From: Natrinema amylolyticum | GTDB lineage: Archaea > Halobacteriota > Halobacteria > Halobacteriales > Natrialbaceae | Length of the DNA: 64,000 nt | NCBI RefSeq assembly: GCF_020515625.1 | Contig: NZ_JAIWPJ010000002.1 | Location: forward strand, 930,001-994,000 | Direction: 5' to 3' | Shown: positions 26,251-32,946 of the stretch, in pieces | Layout of the letters: every line of letters starts with the position of its first letter | How positions within the stretch are numbered: position 1 is the first letter of the stretch | Translations under genes and position numbers: made by a program | The notes under the pieces: model-generated | Seen by the model: the letters and a program-made list of their open reading frames with translations, nothing else | What the model was told of the DNA's origin: nothing | The model's database searches: none

Positions 26251-29061
26251 CTACTCCAGCTCTTCCTGCAGCAGTCGGCGGAGCACGAGATGGAGGACGC
26301 CGCCGTGCTCGACGTACTCGACCGCCATCGGCGTGTCGACCTGTGCGGTTACGTCGAACTCGGTCACGGTACCGTCGTCGTCCTCGGCGGTGACGGTCAC
26401 TTCAGCGTTCGGCTCGAGGCCGTCCTCGAGCCCTTCGATCGTGTAGTACTCGTCGCCCTCGAGGCCGAGTTCTTCCCAGCCCTCGCCGTCTTCGAACTGC
26501 AGGGGCAGGACGCCCATGCCGATCAGGTTGTCGCGGTAGATGCGCTCGTAGCTCTTCCCGATGGTCGCGCGGATGCCGAGCAGGTCGGTCCCCTTGGCGG
26601 CCCAGTCGCGGCTCGAGCCGGTGCCGAGTTCCTCGCCGGCCATGACGATGAGCGGGGTGTCCTCCTCGCGGTAGCGCTCGCTGGCCTCGAAGACGGTCGT
26701 TTCGTCACCCGTCGGATGATGGATAGTGTAGCCACCCTCCTTCCCATCCAGCAGCTGGTTTTCGATGCGGATGTTCGCGAAGGTCCCGCGCATCATGACC
26801 TCGTGGTTCCCTCGGCGGGAGCCATAGGTGTTGAACTCGTAGGGTTCGACGCCGTGCTCCTTCAGCCACTGGCCGGCGGGCAGCTCCTCGCTGAATTGAC
26901 CGGCCGGGCTAATGTGGTCGGTCGTGACCGTATCACCGAGGGTCAGCAGACAGCGCGCGTCCTCGACGTTCTCGACGCCGGGCTTCTCGAGCGGGAAGTC
27001 CTGGAAGAACGGTGGCTCACGGATGTAGGTCGATTCGTCGTCCCAGTCATAGACGTCTCCCGCGGGCGCGTCGAGGGCCTCCCAGCGCTCGTCGCCTTCG
27101 TAGACGCTCGCATACTTCTCCTCGAACATCTCTGGGGAGACGCTCTCGTGGATCGTCCGGCGGACCTCCTCCGGGTCCGGCCAGACGTCCTCGAGGTATA
27201 CTTCTTCGCCGTCGTCGTTCGTACCGATCGGTTCCTCCTCGAGGTCGATATCCATCCGGCCCGCGAGGCCGTAGGCGACGACCAGCGGCGGGCTGGCGAG
27301 GTAGTTGGCTTTGATCTTCGGGTGGATGCGGGCCTCGAAGTTCCGGTTGCCCGAGAGAACGCTCGTCGTCCAGAGGTCGTGTTCGTCGATGGCGTTCTCG
27401 ATCGGCTCCGGGAGCGGGCCGGAATTCCCGATACAGGTCGTACAGCCGTAGCCGACGACGTGGTAGCCCAGTTCCTCGAGGTCGTCGAGCAGTTCGGCCT
27501 GCTCGAGATACTCCGTGACGACCCGGCTGCCGGGTGCGAGGCTCGTCTTGACGTACTCGGGCACCTCGAGCCCCTGCTCGGCCGCGTTGCGCGCGAGCAG
27601 GCCGGCAGCGACCATAACGGATGGGTTCGAGGTGTTCGTACAGCTCGTGATCGCGCTGACGAGCACGTCGCCGTGGCCGATCTCGATCTCCGTGCCGTCC
27701 TCGAGTTCGACGGGGATCTTCTCGTCTAACGCGAGGCCGGGGCCGGACGCGGTCGAGTCGCTCGCGGCCGCACCACTGCCGTCTCCTATGGCGGGCTCGC
27801 CGCCGGGGCCAATCACGCCCTGCTCCTCGAGCAGACGCGGGAAGTGCTCGTCGAGATCGCCCATCGGGATGCGCGAGTGGGGCTTCTTGTGGCCCGCGAG
27901 GCTGGGCTCGACGTCGCTCAGATCGAACTCGACGGTCTCGGTGTACTCGGGTTCCTGTTCGCCGAAGAGGCCCTGCGCCTCGAGGTACTCGCGGACGAGT
28001 TCGATGTGGTCCTCGTCGCGGCCCGTGAGTTCGAGGTACTCGAGAGTCTTCTCGTCGACGGGAAACATGCTGATAGTCGAGCCCTGTTCGGGGGCCATGT
28101 TCGAGATGGTCGCCCGATCCGCCACCGAGAGTTGCGAGACGCCGGGACCGTAGAACTCGACGAACTTGTCGACGACGCCGACCTCGCGCAGTCGTTCGGT
28201 GATGTGGAGCACGAGGTCCGTCGCCGTGGCCCCCTCGGGGAGCTCGCCCGACAGGCGGACGCCGACGACCTCCGGCAGCGACATGTTGATCGGCTGGCCG
28301 AGCAGCGCCGCTTCGGCCTCGATGCCGCCGACGCCCCAGCCGACGACGCCGATACCGCCGATCATGGGCGTGTGGCTGTCGGTGCCGACGAGCGTGTCGG
28401 GGACGAGCCACTGTTCAACGTCGGACTCGTCCGACGAGCCTCCGCTCGCTTCGCTCGCGGAGACGCCGTCAACCTCGCGGACGTCGACTACGCGCCCGAG
28501 GTGCTCCAAGTTGACCTGGTGGACGATGCCCGTCCCCGGCGGGACGACGTTGAAGTCCTCGAACGCCTGCTCGGCCCACTTGATCGCGCGGTAGCGCTCC
28601 GCGTTGCGCTCGTACTCGAGTTCGACGTTCTGCTCGTAGGCGTCCGCGCTGCCGAAGTGGTCGACCTGGACGCTGTGGTCGATCACGAGATCACAGGGGA
28701 CTTCGGGCTCGACGACCGTCGGATCGACGCCCTTCCGGTCCGCGGCCGAGCGAAGCGCCGCGAGGTCTACCACTGCTGGAACGCCGGTCAGGTCCTGCAG
28801 AACGACCCGCGAGACCGTGAACGGCACCTCGGCGTCCGGCACGTCGGGCTCCCACGAGGCCGCAGCGCGAACCGAGTCCGCGTCGATCTGACCGCCGTCA
28901 GCGTTTCGCAGTACCGACTCGAGCAGGATGCGGATGCTCACGGGCAGTTTCTCGAGGTCGCAGAGTCCCTGCTCCTCGAGAACCGTGAGGTCGGCCATCT
29001 TGTACGTCTCGCCGTCGTGTTCGAATTCTCGGATAGCGTCCGAGAACGGTTCGGTTGACAT
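26251..29061 (-). CDS. acnA: Aconitate hydratase (AcnA type)
   Basis: TCA-cycle enzyme interconverting citrate and isocitrate via a 4Fe-4S cluster. Cluster cysteines: ITSCTNTSNPSVMVAAG and GYGCTTCIGNSGPL. Substrate loops QVDHFG, LVGTDSHTPMIGG, GEELGTGSSRDWAAKG are present. 936 residues is usual for AcnA. GGTGATA sits directly before the ATG at 29061 as ribosome site. Oddity: at about residues 205-222 an insert (SASEASGGSSDESDVEQW) interrupts the loop between VREVDGV and LVPDTLVGTDSH; it is encoded by two palindromes. The 206-base upstream gap holds only AT-rich promoter-like sequence. Confidence 0.94.
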   Translation of the reverse strand: MSTEPFSDAIREFEHDGETYKMADLTVLEEQGLCDLEKLPVSIRILLESVLRNADGGQIDADSVRAAASWEPDVPDAEVPFTVSRVVLQDLTGVPAVVDLAALRSAADRKGVDPTVVEPEVPCDLVIDHSVQVDHFGSADAYEQNVELEYERNAERYRAIKWAEQAFEDFNVVPPGTGIVHQVNLEHLGRVVDVREVDGVSASEASGGSSDESDVEQWLVPDTLVGTDSHTPMIGGIGVVGWGVGGIEAEAALLGQPINMSLPEVVGVRLSGELPEGATATDLVLHITERLREVGVVDKFVEFYGPGVSQLSVADRATISNMAPEQGSTISMFPVDEKTLEYLELTGRDEDHIELVREYLEAQGLFGEQEPEYTETVEFDLSDVEPSLAGHKKPHSRIPMGDLDEHFPRLLEEQGVIGPGGEPAIGDGSGAAASDSTASGPGLALDEKIPVELEDGTEIEIGHGDVLVSAITSCTNTSNPSVMVAAGLLARNAAEQGLEVPEYVKTSLAPGSRVVTEYLEQAELLDDLEELGYHVVGYGCTTCIGNSGPLPEPIENAIDEHDLWTTSVLSGNRNFEARIHPKIKANYLASPPLVVAYGLAGRMDIDLEEEPIGTNDDGEEVYLEDVWPDPEEVRRTIHESVSPEMFEEKYASVYEGDERWEALDAPAGDVYDWDDESTYIREPPFFQDFPLEKPGVENVEDARCLLTLGDTVTTDHISPAGQFSEELPAGQWLKEHGVEPYEFNTYGSRRGNHEVMMRGTFANIRIENQLLDGKEGGYTIHHPTGDETTVFEASERYREEDTPLIVMAGEELGTGSSRDWAAKGTDLLGIRATIGKSYERIYRDNLIGMGVLPLQFEDGEGWEELGLEGDEYYTIEGLEDGLEPNAEVTVTAEDDDGTVTEFDVTAQVDTPMAVEYVEHGGVLHLVLRRLLQEELE
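28426..28462. repeat. Palindromic insertion inside aconitase
   Basis: CTCGT-CCG-ACGAG (28426-28438) and CTCCGC...GCGGAG (28440-28462, enclosing TCGCTTCGCTC) lie side by side and encode the Ser/Gly/Ala/Glu insert of the protein. The TCGCTTCGC core resembles the core of the dispersed hairpin repeats. Confidence 0.55.
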
Positions 29062-29267
29062 TATCACCACTTGGGGACGAGCACATTTGAAACTGCCGAG
29101 ATTTCGAGTTAGAGGCCATATACACCCGACATTTGACGGTATAGCGGTTTCTCGGGTTGTGAATCTATTCTCACGAGGCGCTATTCTGGACGGGTTGTAG
29201 AAAGCGCGCAATATTTGCCGAACACAACAGTGAATCTGAATTTTATACACCGGGAGAGAGTCGCCAG

Positions 29268-29828
29268 TCAACCCGATCGAGCGTACTCGACGAAGTCGAA
29301 CCCGTCGCGTTCGTCGCGGTCGACGACCCGCCAGTCCTCGCGGTTCCAGTCGGGGAACCGCGTGTCTCCGTCGGGTTCGCGGTGGACTTCGGTGACGGTT
29401 AACCGATCGAGCGCGGAGAGGAACTGCTCGTAGACGGTCGCACCGCCGGCGACAAAGATTCGCTCGGCGTCGTCGTGGCGTTCGCGGGCGGCCGACTCCG
29501 CCTCCTCGAGCGCGTCCGCCAGCCCGTTCGCGACTACCGCGTTCTCGGGCGTCTCGAGGCCCCGACTCGTCAACACGATCGTCGTCCGACCGGGGAGCGG
29601 TTCGCCCAGCGCCTCGAGGATCCCCTCGTACGTCACCCGACCCATGATGACCGGGTGATCCATCGTCGTCTCCTTGAAGTGCTCGAGGTCGGCGGGAATG
29701 TGCCAGGGCATGTCGCCGTCCTTGCCGATGACGCCGTTGTCGGCGACGGCGGCAATCGCGACGAGTTCGCGGTCGGTCTCGAGGTCCGGCGTCGCGTTCG
29801 CGCCCCCGGACGCACCGTCCTCGCTCAT
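29268..29828 (-). CDS. folA: Dihydrofolate reductase
   Basis: Reduces dihydrofolate with NADPH, regenerating the cofactor used by ThyA. Motifs: VAIAAVADNGVIGKDGDMPW, VIMGRVTYEGI, RTTIVLTSRG, FVAGGATVYEQFL; the final pair of strands (VTEVHREPDGDTRFPDW) is typical. 186 residues with a ~20-residue acidic N-terminal extension. ATG overlaps the thyA stop (ATGA), so the two are one operon with thyA first. Confidence 0.93.
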   Translation of the reverse strand: MSEDGASGGANATPDLETDRELVAIAAVADNGVIGKDGDMPWHIPADLEHFKETTMDHPVIMGRVTYEGILEALGEPLPGRTTIVLTSRGLETPENAVVANGLADALEEAESAARERHDDAERIFVAGGATVYEQFLSALDRLTVTEVHREPDGDTRFPDWNREDWRVVDRDERDGFDFVEYARSG

Positions 29829-30841
29829 TCGGCCACCGAGAACTCGAGGCCGTCGTGGGACTCGTAGTCTCGAAGCGCGACGTCCTCGTACGATAGCTCG
29901 TCGATCGAGACGTCCGCCACCTCGAGCGTCGGGCGCTCGAGCGGTTCCCGGGACAGTTGCTCGAGCAGGCCCGGCACGTGATCGAGCCGTTCGTCGCCCT
30001 CGGCCTCAGCGGGGGCCTCGGACTCGAGCCACGCCTTGACCTCGAGGTAGTCCTCGCGAGTGTCGACCCCGGCCAGCCGCGACTGGAGGACCTCGAGGTT
30101 GTCCGCGTACCACTCGCCGCGGTCGCCGCGGCCGCAGTAGACGTGCGTGTCGACGACGGTGTGAGCGAACGTGCCCGGTTCGAAGCCGGTCTGTTGCGCG
30201 ATGACTTTGGTCAGCAGCGCGTAGGCCGCGATGTTGAACGGAATGCCCAGCGCGGTGTCGCCCGAGCGCTGGGTCAGGTGACAGTTCAGCCGGTCGCCCT
30301 GCACGTTGAAGACGAACGAGTAGTGACAGGGCGGCAGCGTCGAGACGGCCGCGTTAGCCGGGTGCCACGCGTTGACCACGAGTCGACGGGAGTTGGGCGA
30401 GTCGGAGAGCGTGTCGATGACGTACTGCAATTGATCGAACGTCTTCCGGCCGTCGGCCTCCTCGGTGACCCACTGCTGGGTCTCGTCGGGCCAGGACTCG
30501 CCCTCGAGTCGCGCGTCGTCCTCGGGGACCGGAAACCGCCGCCAGAAGCGACCGTAGGCCGTATCCAGCTTTCCGTCCTCGTCGGCCCAGGCGTCCCAGA
30601 TCTTGGTCTCCTCGCGGAGATCGCGGATGTGCTCCTCGCCGGAGAGATACCAGCAGACCTCGTGGAGCATCGAGTTCCAGCGGTAGCCGTCCATCTCCTT
30701 GGTCGTCAGCAGCGGATACCCCTCCTGAAGGTCGACCTCGTAGTGCTCGCTGAACGACGAAATCGTGTCGACGCCGGTTCGGTTGGGCTTGTAGGTGCCC
30801 TCCGAGAGGACCGCGTCGACTAACTCGAGGTACTGTTGCAT
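29825..30841 (-). CDS. thyA: Thymidylate synthase
   Basis: Methylates dUMP using methylene-tetrahydrofolate. Catalytic cysteine in STLPPCHYSFVFNV; dUMP-binding RSGDTALGIPFNIA; N-terminal PNRTGVDTISSFSEH. 338 residues, longer than the bacterial ~264 because of a halophile-type insert near residues 115-130 (DDARLEGESWPDETQQW) and an acidic insert (~284-305, EAPAEAEGDERLDHVPG). The start at 30841 gives MQQYLELVDAVLSEGTY, typical. Haloarchaea carry either ThyA or ThyX; this one uses ThyA. Confidence 0.94.
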   Translation of the reverse strand: MQQYLELVDAVLSEGTYKPNRTGVDTISSFSEHYEVDLQEGYPLLTTKEMDGYRWNSMLHEVCWYLSGEEHIRDLREETKIWDAWADEDGKLDTAYGRFWRRFPVPEDDARLEGESWPDETQQWVTEEADGRKTFDQLQYVIDTLSDSPNSRRLVVNAWHPANAAVSTLPPCHYSFVFNVQGDRLNCHLTQRSGDTALGIPFNIAAYALLTKVIAQQTGFEPGTFAHTVVDTHVYCGRGDRGEWYADNLEVLQSRLAGVDTREDYLEVKAWLESEAPAEAEGDERLDHVPGLLEQLSREPLERPTLEVADVSIDELSYEDVALRDYESHDGLEFSVAE

Positions 30842-30925
30842 TGTCGCGCCATTCGAAGTCCCTGACTAAAACATTGATCGCTCGCCGCTCGTGATGTTCA
30901 GGTATCTGTAACGATCGAGAACACT

Positions 30926-31057
30926 ACGAAAGCCCCTGCCTCGCTCGACCGGTTGCGACTCGTTGCGGTCCTCGGCCTTCGGCCTGCGGTCCTTACGTCG
31001 TCTCACCGGGTCGAGCGAGGCAGCCCCTTTCATTCCCACCCGTATCGGCTGGCCGAT
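30926..31057 (-). repeat. Dispersed hairpin repeat, copy C
   Basis: Minus strand: GGGAATGAAAGGGGCT, arm GCCTCGCTCGACC (31009-31021 on the complement side), core with GACGACGTAAGGACCGCAGG, arm GGTCGAGCGAGGC (30938-30950), AGGGGCTTTCGTAG. Perfect 13-bp arms. Head to head with copy D in the thyA/31277 divergent gap. Confidence 0.8.
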
Positions 31058-31186
31058 CATGCCACTGCGGGCGGGAATGAAAGGGGCTGCCGGCTCCGGT
31101 CGATGGGCTCGCTGCGCTCCTCGGCCTTCGGCCTCTGGTGCTTACTTCGCCCGTCTTCCCGGAGCCGGCAGGGGCTTTCGTGGTGT
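31058..31186 (+). repeat. Dispersed hairpin repeat, copy D (core inverted)
   Basis: GGGAATGAAAGGGGCT, arm GCCGGCTCCGG (31089-31099), core, arm CCGGAGCCGGC (31159-31169), AGGGGCTTTCGTGG. The flanks read in the same sense as copy A but the core reads as its reverse complement (CTCGGCCTTCGGCCTC and GTGCTTACTTC instead of GACGTAAGCAC). The remaining gap to 31276 shows only the promoter of the next gene. Confidence 0.78.
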
Positions 31187-31276
31187 TAGTAGGAACTACC
31201 AGGCCATCTACATCCCATCATCACTTTCACTCCGGTGTCCAAACCCTCTTTGTCGCCGCCCGCCTCCCGACGACCA

Positions 31277-32944
31277 ATGACCGCTCGAGCCGGCGTCCGC
31301 CTCCTCGCCCTCCCGCCGTCGGCGCTGGCCGACCGCCCCGTCGCGACCCTCGAGGACATCGATCGGACCCTCGAGCCGGACGCGGTCTGGGTGCTCGGTC
31401 CGGGCCGCGAGCCGCAGGCGTTCGCCCGGGCTCGCGGAGCGTTCGACGCGCCGGCGTTCCATCCGCCGCTCGAGACCGCCGGGGACGAACCGATTCACCG
31501 TCAGGTGGTGGCCGCCAGCGACGGAACCGAACTCGAGCTCGCCGTCGCCCAGCGCACGCGCGCGCTTCAGGTATCGCCCGAGGCAGTCTCGAGCGCGCTT
31601 TCCGATGCGACCGCCGACGTGGCCGCGCTCGTCTGCGATGACGTCTCGACGACCGTTCGGCCGACGGCCCTCGAGACGTACCTCGAGGGCGCGGCGACGC
31701 TCGCGAGCGCGCTCCCGGTGGGACAGGTTACGACTGTCCTGACGGGTGCCGAACCCGCAGAGTACGACGAGTTATGGCACCTCGAGCCCGAGAGCGGCGC
31801 CGTTCGCGGCGTCGACCACGAACTCCGCGCCGGCGTCGAACCGCTCGACGAGAACTGCGTCTCCGTCCGCGTGCGCGGTGCCGGTCCCGTCGAAGGGTAC
31901 GGCCGCTCCCGATCGATCGCGATGCTGACGCTCACGCCCGACGGCATCGAGCGCATCGAAACGCACGACGTGACCGACTTCGGCCTCGAGGCGGTCACCG
32001 GAATCGGCCCGAAGACCGCCGAGCGACTGGCCGATCGCGGCGTGACGACCCGCGCGGAACTGCTCGAGACGCCGCTCGAGATGCTCGCGGCGCTGCCGAA
32101 CGTCGGTCGCGACCGCGCCCGCAAAATGCACGATCACGCGACGGTGCTCGAGACCGGCGAGCCCCGCCGGCTCACCGACGAGTCGCTGCCGGGCGCGGGC
32201 TGGTCGACGCCGCCGCTGTGTCTCGACATCGAGACCGACGGCCTCTCGCCGACGATCATCTGGCAGATCGGCGTCTACGATCCCGTGACGGACACCTATC
32301 GGGCGTTCGTCGAGACGGACGATCCGAGCGATCCGGCGTCGGTGCTCGAGGCCTTCTGCGACTGGCTGCTGGGAATGCACCCCAATCGAGCCCTGCTCAC
32401 GTGGAACGGCTGGCGGTTCGACTACCGCCATCTCGGCTCGTTTATCGCCAAACACGTCCCCTACTACGTCGACGAGTGGGAGTCGATCCCGAAGTTCGAT
32501 CTCTACCTCTGGGCCGTCGAAAACGAGCACGCCCTGCTTCCGGGGCGGACGAACAAACTCGAGGCCGTCGCCGACGCGCTCGGGTACGAGGACGCGGCGA
32601 CGGGTCTCGACGGTGCGGCGACCGCAGCGGCCTACCAACGGTTCATGCGCACGGGCGCGGCACTCGAGTGGGACCGCCACGAGGCCTACTGCGAGGACGA
32701 CTGCCGGGCGCTCTGGCACGTCTACGAGCGCCTGCGGGAGGCGCCGACGGCGTCGGCGTCGATCGAGAGCGCCTCGTTCTCGAGTCAGTCCGATTCGAGC
32801 GACTCGTCCGCGGCGTCCGATCGCTCGAGCGCGAGCACGCTGGAGTCCGAGACGGGCGACTCCGGCACGACGGGGCGAACGGCGACGCGACGCGACGCGA
32901 GTAGCGAGACCGACAGCGAGCAAACCGGACTGAGTGATTTCTGA
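31277..32944 (+). CDS. RNase H-like DEDD exonuclease with helix-hairpin-helix (MrfB/YprB-like)
   Basis: 555 residues in three parts: an unrecognised N-terminal ~220 residues, a helix-hairpin-helix pair (~225-285, VTGIGPKTAERLADRGVTTR and ALPNVGRDRARKM), and an RNase H-like nuclease (~314-500). Catalytic carboxylates: D317 and E319 in LDIETDG, an Asp in TWNGWRFDYRHLG, and the YCEDDCRAL motif. This matches B. subtilis YprB/MrfB, an exonuclease in a RecA-independent repair pathway for mitomycin-type damage. It is followed two bases later by an MrfA-like helicase. The C-terminal ~55 residues are a Ser/Asp-rich tail. Start 31277 is the first ATG after the promoter gap. Confidence 0.75.
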   Translation: MTARAGVRLLALPPSALADRPVATLEDIDRTLEPDAVWVLGPGREPQAFARARGAFDAPAFHPPLETAGDEPIHRQVVAASDGTELELAVAQRTRALQVSPEAVSSALSDATADVAALVCDDVSTTVRPTALETYLEGAATLASALPVGQVTTVLTGAEPAEYDELWHLEPESGAVRGVDHELRAGVEPLDENCVSVRVRGAGPVEGYGRSRSIAMLTLTPDGIERIETHDVTDFGLEAVTGIGPKTAERLADRGVTTRAELLETPLEMLAALPNVGRDRARKMHDHATVLETGEPRRLTDESLPGAGWSTPPLCLDIETDGLSPTIIWQIGVYDPVTDTYRAFVETDDPSDPASVLEAFCDWLLGMHPNRALLTWNGWRFDYRHLGSFIAKHVPYYVDEWESIPKFDLYLWAVENEHALLPGRTNKLEAVADALGYEDAATGLDGAATAAAYQRFMRTGAALEWDRHEAYCEDDCRALWHVYERLREAPTASASIESASFSSQSDSSDSSAASDRSSASTLESETGDSGTTGRTATRRDASSETDSEQTGLSDF

Positions 32945-32946
32945 CG

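Noticed and set aside
26290-29058. Long plus-strand frames opposite aconitase
   Set aside because: Arg/Val/Asp-rich antisense translation typical of GC-rich genes; the minus strand encodes a complete, motif-bearing aconitase.
18172-31186. Dispersed hairpin repeats as CRISPR repeats or IS1341/IS200 ends
   Set aside because: Copies are kilobases apart with variable arms, no spacers, no adjacent cas or tnpB gene, and no match to the IS1341 end sequence I know.
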